From: Streptomyces carminius
GTDB taxonomy: Bacteria; Actinomycetota; Actinomycetes; Streptomycetales; Streptomycetaceae
Direction of reading: 5' to 3'
DNA: 64,000 nucleotides
Assembly (NCBI RefSeq): GCF_002794255.1
Contig: NZ_PGGW01000067.1
Span: 248,001 to 312,000 of the forward strand
In this document: positions 26,269-34,874 of the stretch, piece by piece
Numbering within the stretch: the first letter of the stretch is position 1
How the letters are laid out: every line of letters begins with the position of its first letter
Made by a program: the position numbers and the translations under genes
The notes under the pieces: generated by a model
Databases searched by the model: none
What the model was told of the DNA's origin: nothing
What the model saw: the letters and a program-made list of their open reading frames with translations, nothing else

Positions 26269-26735
26269 TGCGACGCGGCAGGCGGCTCGCCGTCGATGTC
26301 GGCGAGGCCCGGATCGGGGTCGCCTCCTGCGACCCCGACGGGCTGCTGGCCACTCCCGTGGAGACCGTGCCGGGACGCGACGCCCCGGCCGCCCGCCGGC
26401 GGCTGGCCGAACTCGTCGCCGAGTACGAGCCCCTGGAGGTGGTGGTCGGGCTCCCGCGTTCCCTCAACGGGCGCGAGGGCCCGGCCGCGGCCCGGATCCG
26501 TACCTTCGCCCGGGAGTTCGCCGGGCAGGTCGCCCCGGTGGCCGTGCGCCTGGTGGACGAGCGGATGAGCACGGTCGCCGCGGCCCGGGACATGCGGGCG
26601 TCGGGCGTGTCGGCGAAGAAGGGGCGGGGCCGCATCGACCAGGCGGCCGCCGTCGTCATCCTCCAGAACGCCCTGGAGACCGAGCGGGCCCTGGGGGAGC
26701 CGCCGGGCGAGTGCGTCGAGGTGGACGGCCCATAG
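26268..26735 (+). CDS. ruvX: RuvX/YqgF family putative Holliday junction resolvase (rRNA maturation nuclease)
   Basis: YqgF proteins have the RNase H-like resolvase fold and are linked to 16S rRNA 5'-end processing. The ATG at 26268 overlaps the alaS stop. The 155-aa protein has the first acidic strand RLAVDVGEARIGVA, the VVVGLPRSLNGREGPAA loop, the second acidic motif VRLVDERMSTVAA and the final acidic motif IDQAAAVVILQ. The order alaS-ruvX-mltG is widely conserved, so the three are probably co-transcribed, although 125 nt separates ruvX and mltG. Confidence 0.95.
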   Translation: MRRGRRLAVDVGEARIGVASCDPDGLLATPVETVPGRDAPAARRRLAELVAEYEPLEVVVGLPRSLNGREGPAAARIRTFAREFAGQVAPVAVRLVDERMSTVAAARDMRASGVSAKKGRGRIDQAAAVVILQNALETERALGEPPGECVEVDGP

Positions 26736-26860
26736 CGGTACGGTAACGTTCCGCTTCGGACGGCGCTGTTCGAACACCGAGCCGTACGGTGGAAGGTCCC
26801 TTCGGGCGAGGCGTCCGTGTACACCGCAACCGTCTGCCGTCTTACGGCTCTAGGGGACCG

Positions 26861-28570
26861 ATGACTGAGTATGGCCGGGGTTCCGGCTCCGAACCGTGGG
26901 ATCCCGACGACCCCCTCTACGGGGACCGGGGATGGAAGGGGACCCAGCCGGGAGACTGGGACACCCACGGCGAGCAGCAGTACGGCGATCCCTATGGTCA
27001 GCAGCAGGGGCATCAGCAGCAGTACGGCGATCCCTATGGTCAGCAGCAGGGGCATCAGCAGCAGTACGGCGATCCGTACGGTCAGCAGCAGGGGCATCAG
27101 CAGCAGTACGGCGATCCGTACGGTCAGCAGCAGGGGCATCAGCAGCAGTACGGCGATCCCTATGGTCAGCAGCAGGGGCATCAGCAGCAGTACGGCGATC
27201 CGTACGGTCAGCAGCAGGGGCATCAGCAGCAGTACGGCGATCCGTACGGTCAGCAGCAGTACGGCGACTCCCACGATGACGGGCAGTACGCCGACCGGCC
27301 CGATCCCCGGCAGCCTCGGCAGCCCCAGCACGGGGAGTACGGCGAACAGGGGCAGGAACCCCCGCGGAGCCGGGGCCGGGAGCGGCCCGCCCCCGCCCCT
27401 GACCTCGACGAGGAGACCGGCTGGGACCCCGGCCCGGACCAGGGCGAGCACGCCTTCTTCACGGACGACGACAGCGATGACGACGACCACGACGCCGACG
27501 GCCGGTCCGCCCGCGAACGCCGGGGGAAGGGCGGCACCAAGCGCCGGAACGGCTGCGCCTGCCTGGTCGTCGCCACCGTCCTGATAGGCGGGATCGGCGG
27601 CGGCGGCTACTTCGCGTACGACTTCTACCAGAGCCGTTTCGCCCCCGCGCCGGACTTCTCCGGCTCCGGCAGCGGCGAGGTCCAGGTGGAGATCCCCGAG
27701 GGCAGCAGCCTGGCCGAGATGGGGGCAATACTGGAGAAGGCGGGCGTGGTCAAGAGCCGGGCCGCGTTCATCGAGGAGTCCAACGCCAACGCCAAGTCCA
27801 AGACCATCCAGGCCGGTGTCTACACCCTCCGCAAGGAGATGTCGGCCGAGGCGGCCATGGCGATGATGCTCGACCCGGCCACCCAGAACACCCTGATCAT
27901 CGCCGAGGGCAAGCGGGCCTCGGACATCTACCGGCTGATCGACGAGAAACTCGGTCTGGAGGAGGGCGCCACGGCCGAGGCCGCCGAGAACACCGACCTC
28001 GGCCTGCCCGAGTGGGCCAAGGGCAACCCCGAGGGCTTCCTCTTCCCGGCCAGATACACCCTGGGCGAGCAGACCAAGCCCGGCGACCTGCTCAAGAAGA
28101 TGGTCGACCGGGCCGAGAAGGAGTTCGCACAGATCGACCTGGAGGCCCAGGCCGCGCAGCTGGACAAGACTCCGTACGAGATCCTCACCATCGCCTCGCT
28201 GATCCAGGCGGAGGCCCAGGAGGACGAGGAGTTCGGCAAGGTCTCGCGGGTGATCTACAACCGGCTGGACAAGGACATGCTGCTCCAGTTCGACTCGACC
28301 ATCAACTACGCCAAGGGCGAGTCGAAGCTCGACATAACGGTGGGGGAGACCAGGCTCGACCACCCCTACAACACCTACCGCAACAAGGGGCTGCCGCCCG
28401 GCCCCATCGACAACCCCGGCCACCAGGCGCTCGAGGCGGCACTCGGCCCGGTCGAGGGGAACTGGCTGTTCTTCGTCACCGTCAAGCCCGGGGACACCCG
28501 CTTCACCGACAGCCAGGCCGAGCACGAGAAGAACGTCCAGGACTTCAACGCCGAGCGCGACAAGGACTGA
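26861..28570 (+). CDS. mltG: Endolytic murein transglycosylase MltG with repetitive Gln-rich cytoplasmic tail
   Basis: MltG cleaves nascent glycan strands and so terminates peptidoglycan chains. I start at ATG 26861 (MTEYGRGSGSEPWDPDDPLYGDRGW). Residues 1-225 are a cytoplasmic disordered tail: six exact copies of YGDPYGQQQGHQQQ and a partial seventh (about residues 41-133), then an acidic segment with DDDSDDDDHD. One membrane helix follows (about 230-252, CLVVATVLIGGIGGGGYFAY), then a LysM-like region and the YceG catalytic domain with the putative catalytic Glu in ASLIQAEAQED and FGKVSRVIYNRL, VGETRLDHPYNTYRNKGLPPGPI. The length is 569 aa, much longer than E. coli MltG because of the tail. 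Confidence 0.94.
   Translation: MTEYGRGSGSEPWDPDDPLYGDRGWKGTQPGDWDTHGEQQYGDPYGQQQGHQQQYGDPYGQQQGHQQQYGDPYGQQQGHQQQYGDPYGQQQGHQQQYGDPYGQQQGHQQQYGDPYGQQQGHQQQYGDPYGQQQYGDSHDDGQYADRPDPRQPRQPQHGEYGEQGQEPPRSRGRERPAPAPDLDEETGWDPGPDQGEHAFFTDDDSDDDDHDADGRSARERRGKGGTKRRNGCACLVVATVLIGGIGGGGYFAYDFYQSRFAPAPDFSGSGSGEVQVEIPEGSSLAEMGAILEKAGVVKSRAAFIEESNANAKSKTIQAGVYTLRKEMSAEAAMAMMLDPATQNTLIIAEGKRASDIYRLIDEKLGLEEGATAEAAENTDLGLPEWAKGNPEGFLFPARYTLGEQTKPGDLLKKMVDRAEKEFAQIDLEAQAAQLDKTPYEILTIASLIQAEAQEDEEFGKVSRVIYNRLDKDMLLQFDSTINYAKGESKLDITVGETRLDHPYNTYRNKGLPPGPIDNPGHQALEAALGPVEGNWLFFVTVKPGDTRFTDSQAEHEKNVQDFNAERDKD
26981..27259 (+). repeat. 42-bp tandem repeat array inside mltG (6 full copies plus a partial)
   Basis: Full units lie at 26981, 27023, 27065, 27107, 27149 and 27191, each 42 bp, and a 27-bp partial at 27233-27259. 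Each encodes YGDPYGQQQGHQQQ. Units differ only at a synonymous block: GATCCCTATGGT (units 1, 2, 5) or GATCCGTACGGT (units 3, 4, 6, 7). The near-identity implies recent expansion or gene conversion, and the copy number is probably variable between strains. Confidence 0.95.
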
Positions 28571-28629
28571 GAACCGAGGACAGCGGACAGCGGACAGCGG
28601 ACTGAGGAACCGAAGGAGGAGGAGGGACG

Positions 28630-29472
28630 ATGACGGACGGCAGGCGGGCCGCGGTTCTCGGTTCCCCCATAGGGCACTCCCTCTCCCCGGAGCTGCACCG
28701 GGCGGCCTACCGGGAGCTGGGACTGACCGGCTGGTCGTACGACCGGTTCGAGGTGGACGAGGCGGGCATCGGCCCCTTCCTGGAGAAACTGGCCGCGAGC
28801 GGGGAGGACTGGGCCGGGCTGTCGCTGACCATGCCGCTCAAGCGGGCCGTCATCCCGCTGCTGGACACCGTCGGCGACACCGCCGCGTCGGTCGAGGCCG
28901 TCAACACCCTGGTCCTCACCGCCGACGGCCGCCGGCACGGCGACAACACCGACATCCCCGGCATCGTCGCGGCGCTGCGCGAGCGCGGTGTCGAGCGCGT
29001 CCCGCACGCCGCGGTGCTGGGTGCCGGCGCCACCGCCTCCTCGGCGCTGGCCGCCCTCGCCCGGATCTGCTCCGGTGAGGTCACCGTGTACGTCCGCAGC
29101 CGGGAGCGGGCCGAGGAGATGCGCGGCTGGGGCGAGCGGCTCGGGGTCCCCGTGACGGCCGCCGCCTGGGCGGACGCGGCACGGGCGCTGGCCGCGCCCC
29201 TGGTGGTCGCCACCACCCCGGCCGGCGCCGCCGACGCGCTGGCCGGCGCGGTGCCCGAGCGGCCCGGCACCCTCTTCGACGTCCTGTACGACCCCTGGCC
29301 GACCCCGCTGGCCGCCGCCTGGGCGGCCCGCGGCGGGGCGGTCGTCGGCGGTCTGGACCTCCTGGTCCACCAGGCCGTGCTCCAGGTCGAGATGATGACC
29401 GGCCGCGCCCCCGCACCGCTGGCCGCGATGCGCGCCGCGGGCGAGGCGGCCCTGGCGGCCCGCGGCACCTGA
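28630..29472 (+). CDS. aroE: Shikimate dehydrogenase
   Basis: AroE reduces 3-dehydroshikimate to shikimate with NADPH. The ATG at 28630 follows AAGGAGGAGGAGG, and the 59-nt leader includes three 7-bp repeats GGACAGC (28578-28598). The 280-aa protein has the substrate-binding motif SPIGHSLSPELHRAAY (residues about 13-28), catalytic Lys in LTMPLKRA, Asp in DNTDIPG, and the Rossmann glycine motif VLGAGATASSAL. The C-terminus contains GLDLLVHQAVLQVEMM. It precedes aroC by 137 nt, which contains room for a separate promoter. Confidence 0.95.
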   Translation: MTDGRRAAVLGSPIGHSLSPELHRAAYRELGLTGWSYDRFEVDEAGIGPFLEKLAASGEDWAGLSLTMPLKRAVIPLLDTVGDTAASVEAVNTLVLTADGRRHGDNTDIPGIVAALRERGVERVPHAAVLGAGATASSALAALARICSGEVTVYVRSRERAEEMRGWGERLGVPVTAAAWADAARALAAPLVVATTPAGAADALAGAVPERPGTLFDVLYDPWPTPLAAAWAARGGAVVGGLDLLVHQAVLQVEMMTGRAPAPLAAMRAAGEAALAARGT

Positions 29473-29609
29473 CCGGCGGGTGCGTCCGTGCCCGGTCCGG
29501 CGCCCCGACCTGACACAACCGTTCCGTCTGCTGGACGGTCGGCCGGTCCCGCCGCGCGGACATGGGAGGATCGGCAGCGAGGACGTAGGGCCCGGACTGA
29601 GGAGCACCG

Positions 29610-30794
29610 TTGAGCAGGTTGCGCTGGCTGACCGCGGGGGAGTCGCACGGTCCCGCACTGGTGGCGACGCTGGAGGGACTGCCCTACGGCGTGCCGATCA
29701 CCACCGACATGGTGGCGGACGCGCTCGCGCGGCGGCGGCTGGGGTACGGGCGCGGCGCCCGGATGAAGTTCGAGCGTGACGAGGTCACCTTCATCGGCGG
29801 GGTGCGGCACGGCCTGACCCTCGGCTCCCCGGTCGCCGTCATGATCGGGAACACCGAGTGGCCCAAGTGGGAGAAGGTCATGGCGGCCGACCCGGTGGAC
29901 GAGGCCGAGCTCGCCGAGCTGGCCCGCAACGCGCCGCTGACCCGGCCGAGGCCCGGCCACGCCGATCTGGCCGGGATGCAGAAGTACGGCGTGAGTGACG
30001 CCCGGCCCATCCTGGAGCGGGCCTCCGCGCGGGAGACGGCGGCCCGGGTCGCGCTGGGCACGGTGGCGCGCTCCTACCTGCGGGAGACGGCCGGCATCGA
30101 GATCGTCAGCCATGTCGTCGAGCTGGGCGGGGCCAAGGCTCCGGCCGGCACGCTGCCGGAGCCGGCGGACGTGGCACGGCTGGACGCCGACCCGGTCCGC
30201 TGCCTGGACCCGGAGGCGAGCGAGGCGATGGTCGCCGTGATCGACCAGGCCCACAAGGACGGCGACACCCTCGGCGGTGTCGTCGAGGTCGTCGCCCACG
30301 GGGTCCCGGTCGGACTGGGCTCCCACGTCCACTGGGACCGCCGCCTGGACGCCCGGCTGGCCGCCGCCCTGATGGGCATCCAGGCCATCAAGGGCGTGGA
30401 ACTCGGCGACGGCTTCGAGCTGGCCCGGGTGCCCGGCTCGCAGGCGCACGACGAGATCCTTCCCGGTGAGGACGGGATCCGCCGTGCCTCGGGCCGCTCC
30501 GGCGGCACCGAGGGCGGGCTGTCCACCGGCGAGCTGCTGCGGGTGCGGGCCGCGATGAAGCCCATCGCCACCGTGCCGCGCGCACTGGCCACCGTGGACG
30601 TCACCACCGGTGAGGCCACCCGCGCCCACCACCAGCGCTCGGACGTGTGCGCGGTCCCGGCGGCCGGCATCGTCGCCGAGGCGATGGTCGCGCTCGTCCT
30701 GGCCGACGCGGTCGCCGAGAAGTTCGGCGGTGACAGCGTCGCCGAGACCCGCCGCAACGTGACCGGCTACCTGGACAACCTGGAGATCCGGTGA
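29610..30794 (+). CDS. aroC: Chorismate synthase
   Basis: AroC eliminates phosphate from EPSP to give chorismate and requires reduced FMN. The TTG at 29610 is preceded by GAGGAG at ideal spacing, and the protein begins SRLRWLTAGESHGPALVATLEG, the family signature. Other signatures are RHGLTLGSPVAVMIGN, RPRPGHADLAGMQKYG, ASARETAARVALG and GEDGIRRASGRSGGTEGGLS. The length of 394 aa is usual. The stop overlaps the aroK GTG. Confidence 0.97.
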   Translation: MSRLRWLTAGESHGPALVATLEGLPYGVPITTDMVADALARRRLGYGRGARMKFERDEVTFIGGVRHGLTLGSPVAVMIGNTEWPKWEKVMAADPVDEAELAELARNAPLTRPRPGHADLAGMQKYGVSDARPILERASARETAARVALGTVARSYLRETAGIEIVSHVVELGGAKAPAGTLPEPADVARLDADPVRCLDPEASEAMVAVIDQAHKDGDTLGGVVEVVAHGVPVGLGSHVHWDRRLDARLAAALMGIQAIKGVELGDGFELARVPGSQAHDEILPGEDGIRRASGRSGGTEGGLSTGELLRVRAAMKPIATVPRALATVDVTTGEATRAHHQRSDVCAVPAAGIVAEAMVALVLADAVAEKFGGDSVAETRRNVTGYLDNLEIR

Positions 30795-31306
30795 CCGCTC
30801 CGGCCGTCGTACTGGTGGGCCCGCCCGGTGCGGGCAAGACCACCGTGGGCACCGTCCTGGCCCGGCGGCTCGGCGTCGCCCTGCGGGACACCGACGCCGA
30901 CATCGAGGCCGCCGCGGGCAGGCCGATCCCCGACATCTTCGTCCAGGACGGCGAGGAGCACTTCCGGGAACTGGAGCGGCGGGCCGTGCGCGCCGCCGTC
31001 ACCGGGCACGACGGGGTGGTCTCGCTCGGCGGCGGGGCGGTGCTGGACGCGGGCACCCGCGCTCTGCTGGCCGGTCTGCCCGTGGTCTTCCTGGACGTGG
31101 CGCTCGCGGACGCGGTCCGGCGGGTCGGCCTGGACGCCCCGCGCCCGCTGCTGGCGGTCAACCCCCGGCAGCAGTGGCGCACCCTGATGGAGCAGCGCCG
31201 CCCGCTGTACACCGAGGTGGCCCGCGCGACCGTCACCACCGCCGGCCGCGACCCCGAGGAGGTCGCGCAGGCGGTGCTGGACGCACTCGGACGGAAGGAA
31301 ACATGA
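30791..31306 (+). CDS. aroK: Shikimate kinase
   Basis: AroK phosphorylates shikimate at the 3-hydroxyl using ATP. The GTG at 30791 overlaps the aroC stop (GTGA) and its own stop overlaps aroB (ATGA). The 171-aa protein has Walker A VGPPGAGKTTVG (10-21), the shikimate-binding DTDADIE and FRELERRAV segments, SLGGGAVL, and the LID region with RPLLAVNPRQQW. It belongs to the tight aroC-aroK-aroB operon. Confidence 0.97.
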   Translation: MTAPAVVLVGPPGAGKTTVGTVLARRLGVALRDTDADIEAAAGRPIPDIFVQDGEEHFRELERRAVRAAVTGHDGVVSLGGGAVLDAGTRALLAGLPVVFLDVALADAVRRVGLDAPRPLLAVNPRQQWRTLMEQRRPLYTEVARATVTTAGRDPEEVAQAVLDALGRKET

Positions 31307-32409
31307 CTACCGCATCCCCCACCCGGCCCCCCGTCCGCATCACCGTCGGCGGCATCGCGGGCACGGTGCCGTACGACGTCCTCGTCGGACGGCAGCTCCT
31401 GGGCGAGCTCCCGGACCTGGTGGGCACCGCCGCCCGGCGGGTCGCCGTGATCCACCCCGAGGCGCTGACCGAGACCGGCGAGGCGATCCGGGAGGACCTG
31501 GCCGGGCAGGGCTTCGAGGCCATCGCCATCCAGGTGCCCAACGCCGAGGAGGCCAAGACCGCCGAGGTAGCCGCCTACTGCTGGAAGGCGCTGGGCACCT
31601 CCGGCTTCACCCGCACCGACGTCGTCGTCGGCGTCGGCGGGGGAGCCACCACCGACCTGGCGGGCTTCGTGGCCGCCAGCTGGCTGCGCGGAGTGCGCTG
31701 GGTCGCGGTGCCCACCACCGTGCTGGGCATGGTGGACGCCGCGGTCGGCGGCAAGACCGGCATCAACACCGCCGAGGGCAAGAACCTCGTCGGCGCCTTC
31801 CACCCGCCGGCGGGCGTGCTGTGCGACCTGGCGGCGCTGGAGTCCCTGCCCGTGCACGACTACGTCAGCGGGCTCGCCGAGGTCATCAAGGCGGGCTTCA
31901 TCGCCGACCCGGCCATCCTCGGTCTGATCGAGGCCGACCCCGGGGCGGCCCGCACCCCGGCCGGCCCGCACACCGCCGAGCTGATCGAGCGCTCCATCCG
32001 GGTGAAGGCCGAGGTCGTCTCCGCGGACCTGAAGGAGTCGGGCCTGCGGGAGATCCTCAACTACGGCCACACCCTCGCCCACGCCATCGAGAAGAACGAG
32101 CGCTACGAGTGGCGGCACGGCGCCGCAGTCGCCGTCGGCATGGTCTTCGCCGCCGAACTCGGCCGGATCGCCGGCCGGCTGGACGACGCCACCGCCGACC
32201 GTCACCGCGCGGTCCTCACCTCCGTCGGGCTGCCCGTCACCTACCGCGGCGACCAGTGGCCGAGGCTGCTGGAGACGATGCGGGTGGACAAGAAGACCCG
32301 CGGCGACCGGCTGCGCTTCATCGTCCTGGACGGTCTGGCCAAGCCCACGGTCCTGGAGGGACCGGACCCGGCGATGCTGCTCGCGGCGCACGCGGAGATC
32401 GCCGCCTGA
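31303..32409 (+). CDS. aroB: 3-dehydroquinate synthase
   Basis: AroB converts DAHP to 3-dehydroquinate using NAD and a divalent metal. The ATG at 31303 overlaps the aroK stop. The 368-aa protein shows GVGGGATTDLAGFVAASWLRG, PTTVLGMVDAAVGGKTGIN, KNLVGAFHPP, and the metal-binding motifs EVIKAGF, NYGHTLAHAIE and WRHGAAVAVGM. It ends the aro operon and is followed by a hairpin. Confidence 0.97.
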   Translation: MTTASPTRPPVRITVGGIAGTVPYDVLVGRQLLGELPDLVGTAARRVAVIHPEALTETGEAIREDLAGQGFEAIAIQVPNAEEAKTAEVAAYCWKALGTSGFTRTDVVVGVGGGATTDLAGFVAASWLRGVRWVAVPTTVLGMVDAAVGGKTGINTAEGKNLVGAFHPPAGVLCDLAALESLPVHDYVSGLAEVIKAGFIADPAILGLIEADPGAARTPAGPHTAELIERSIRVKAEVVSADLKESGLREILNYGHTLAHAIEKNERYEWRHGAAVAVGMVFAAELGRIAGRLDDATADRHRAVLTSVGLPVTYRGDQWPRLLETMRVDKKTRGDRLRFIVLDGLAKPTVLEGPDPAMLLAAHAEIAA

Positions 32410-32454
32410 GCGTTTCCGCGGGCGGGTGTCCCGGGCGGCCGGGCACTCCACCGT

Positions 32455-32488
32455 CTCCCCGGCCGTTCACACTGGGCCGGCCGGGGAG
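32455..32488 (+). terminator. Hairpin terminator after aroB
   Basis: CTCCCCGGCCG (32455-32465) pairs perfectly with CGGCCGGGGAG (32478-32488) across a 12-nt loop, 45 nt after the aroB stop. Confidence 0.6.
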
Positions 32489-32592
32489 GGTACGGTTCGG
32501 TACCGGCAGACACACCGGAGACACGGTGGCACCCGGCCAGGGCCCGACCGGGCCCGCGCGGGACACCCGCACGGAAACGGAGTTGGGACCGG

Positions 32593-33510
32593 ATGCAGCA
32601 GTACGGGACGCAGCGGCCCGTCCCGCCCCCGGGCTCTCCCCAGGGGCGCCCCCAGGGCCACCCCCCGCACCCCCCGCACCCCCCGCACCCCCAGGCGCAG
32701 CCGCGGTCCGCCGTCCCGCCGGGCTGGGGTGCCCCCCACCAGGTCCCGCCCGGGCAGGCCCCACCGCGGCAGGTACCGGCCGCACCCGCCTCCCCGCCGG
32801 CCCCGGCTCCGCCTCCGGCACCGTCCCAGGCCCCGGCACCGCCCCAGGCTCCGGAGCCCACCGGGCACGTCCAGCTGCCGCCGGGCGGGCCGGTGCAGGT
32901 ATCGGGCGTTCCCGACCCGTCCGCCGGACCGGTCACGGTGGAGGCCGCGCACACCGCCGCCGTCGCCGTCCTGCTCATCGGCCCGGCGGGCGCGGGCAAG
33001 ACCACCGTCGCCCGGTACTGGGCCGACCACCGGCGGGTGCCCACCGCGCACATCAGCCTGGACGACGTCCGCGAGTGGGTCCGCTCCGGTTTCGCCAATC
33101 CGCAGTCCGGCTGGAACGAGCACTCCGAGGCGCAGTACCGGCTGGCCCGCCGCACCTGCGGCTTCGCCGCCCGGAACTTCCTGGCCAACGGCATCTCCTG
33201 CATCCTGGACGACGCCGTCTTCCCCGACCGGCCGGTCGTCGGCCTCGGCGGCTGGAAGCGGCATGTCGGCCCCGGCCTGATCCCGGTCGTGCTGCTGCCC
33301 GGCCTGGAGGTGGTCCTGGAGCGCAACGCCGAGCGCGCGGGCACCCGCAGGCTGTCCGACGAGGAGGTGGCCCACATCCACGGGCGGATGGCCGGCTGGT
33401 ACGGCTCCGGACTGCCGATCATCGACAACTCGCGCCAGGACGTGGCGACCACCGCCAGGCTGCTGGACGAGGCGGTGGCCCGCAGCCTCACCAGCCCGCC
33501 CAGCTGGTGA
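32593..33510 (+). CDS. P-loop ATPase/predicted kinase with Pro/His/Gln-rich N-terminus
   Basis: The ATG at 32593 gives 305 aa. Residues 1-115 are low-complexity (QGHPPHPPHPPHPQAQ and Pro/Ala runs), likely disordered. The C-terminal 180 residues form an AAA_33-like P-loop domain: Walker A LLIGPAGAGKTTVARYWA, the ISLDDVREWVRSG segment, CILDDAVFPD as possible Walker B, and RNAERAGTRRLSDEEVAHIHGRM as a lid or arginine region. This resembles small-molecule or polynucleotide kinases rather than motor ATPases. The substrate is unknown. It lies between the aro operon and the efp region, a position I recall as conserved in streptomycetes. Confidence 0.8.
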   Translation: MQQYGTQRPVPPPGSPQGRPQGHPPHPPHPPHPQAQPRSAVPPGWGAPHQVPPGQAPPRQVPAAPASPPAPAPPPAPSQAPAPPQAPEPTGHVQLPPGGPVQVSGVPDPSAGPVTVEAAHTAAVAVLLIGPAGAGKTTVARYWADHRRVPTAHISLDDVREWVRSGFANPQSGWNEHSEAQYRLARRTCGFAARNFLANGISCILDDAVFPDRPVVGLGGWKRHVGPGLIPVVLLPGLEVVLERNAERAGTRRLSDEEVAHIHGRMAGWYGSGLPIIDNSRQDVATTARLLDEAVARSLTSPPSW

Positions 33511-33682
33511 TCCCGCCGTGCCGCACCGCCGGGAACCGGCGGTGCGGCACGGCGGGGAGCTGCGGCACGGCGGGGAAACGGCGGGGAAACGGCGGGGAAG
33601 GGGACGCGACCACCGCCCGACCGGGCGCCCGGCGGACGTGTCGGCACGGCCGGCGCCCGCCGCCCTGCGTAGGCTCGAAGCC

Positions 33683-34804
33683 ATGTCCGAGGTGCACCTG
33701 GCCCGCCGTGCGCGACTGCGCGAGCGGTGCGCGGCGGCGGGCAGTGAGGCCGTCCTGGTCTCGCGGCCCGCCAACGTCCGCTATCTGACCGGCCGTGCCG
33801 TCCCTGGCGCGGTACTGCTGCTCGGCGCGGACGGCCGCGACACGCTGCTGAGCCCGCCGGGAGCCGTCCCCGGCGCGGAACCACCGGGTGCCACCGGCGG
33901 TCTGCACTGTCTGGCCCTGTCCGGACACGTCTGGGGGCGCGCCGCCGACCCGGCCGCCGCGGCCGCCGAGCTGGCCGCCGAGGCGGGAGCGGGGGTGCTG
34001 GCGGTGGAGGAGCACGATCTGACCGTGGCCCGGCACCGGGCCCTGGCCGCGGCCGCGCCGCGGCTGCGCCTGGCCGACCTGGACCGCGCGGTGGAGCAGC
34101 AGCGCCTGGTCAAGGACGCCGAGGAGCTGGCGGCGCTGCGGATCGCCGCCGAGATCACCGATCACGCCCTCGGCGAACTGCTGGAGTCGATCCTGGTCGG
34201 CCGCACCGAGCGTCACCTGGCGCTGGAACTGGAGCGGCGGCTGACGGACCACGGCGCCGAGGGCCCGGCCTTTCCCACCTGTGTCGCCACGGGCGGCAAC
34301 TCCGGACTGGCCGGCCACCGCCCCACCGACCGGCGGGTGGCGGAGGGCGACTTCCTGACCGTGTGCCTGGGCGCCGTCTACCGGGGCTACCGCTGCCGGA
34401 TCGGCCGCACCTTCGTGGTCGGCCCCGCCCCGGCCGACTGGCAGGTGGAGCTGTACGAGCTGGTCTTCGCGGCCCAGCGCGCCGGGCGGGAGGCGCTGGT
34501 CCCCGGCGCGGAGTACCGCCGGGTGGACCGGGCGGCCCGCCATCGGCTGGCGGCGGCCGGGTACGGTGAGACGCTGGAGCCGTACACCGGCCGCGGGGTG
34601 GGGCTGGAAATCGGCGAGGACCCGCAGTTGTCGCCCGCGGCCATGGGTAAACTGGACGCTTGTGTGCCGGTCACCGTCGAACCGGGGGTCCACCTCCCGG
34701 GACGGGGCGGCGTCCGGATCGATGACACGCTCGTCGTCCGCCCCCAGGCGGACGGCGGACCCGAGCTACTCACCATCACGACCAAGGAGCTGCTCGCCCT
34801 CTGA
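33683..34804 (+). CDS. M24 (Xaa-Pro aminopeptidase-like) protein with degenerate metal site
   Basis: The fold is that of creatinase/aminopeptidase P: an N-terminal domain (1-135) then the pita-bread domain. However, metal ligands expected for active M24 enzymes are replaced. The DxG position reads TVCLGA (Cys228), the second Asp is Arg239 (GYRCRIGRTF), the GHG histidine is Arg304 (GRGVGLEIGED, with Gly for the second His), and the final Glu is Asp347 (VRIDD). Only Glu333 (TVEPG) is kept. A catalytically inactive protein is therefore likely. The ATG at 33683 follows TAGGCT by 7 nt with no Shine-Dalgarno, suggesting a leaderless transcript. It precedes efp by 70 nt, as pepP/pepQ homologues commonly do. 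Confidence 0.85.
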   Translation: MSEVHLARRARLRERCAAAGSEAVLVSRPANVRYLTGRAVPGAVLLLGADGRDTLLSPPGAVPGAEPPGATGGLHCLALSGHVWGRAADPAAAAAELAAEAGAGVLAVEEHDLTVARHRALAAAAPRLRLADLDRAVEQQRLVKDAEELAALRIAAEITDHALGELLESILVGRTERHLALELERRLTDHGAEGPAFPTCVATGGNSGLAGHRPTDRRVAEGDFLTVCLGAVYRGYRCRIGRTFVVGPAPADWQVELYELVFAAQRAGREALVPGAEYRRVDRAARHRLAAAGYGETLEPYTGRGVGLEIGEDPQLSPAAMGKLDACVPVTVEPGVHLPGRGGVRIDDTLVVRPQADGGPELLTITTKELLAL

Positions 34805-34874
34805 TCGGGCACACGATTGGACGGCCGCCGCTCCGCGGTCTTCCGCAGCAGCAGTCTCAGGAGATTCCGCGACC

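Noticed and set aside
33511..33682. Repeated CGGCGGGGAAACGGCGGGG before the M24 gene as a possible CRISPR or operator
   Set aside because: The short GC-rich repeats are irregular in spacing with no unique spacers; they look like simple-sequence drift.
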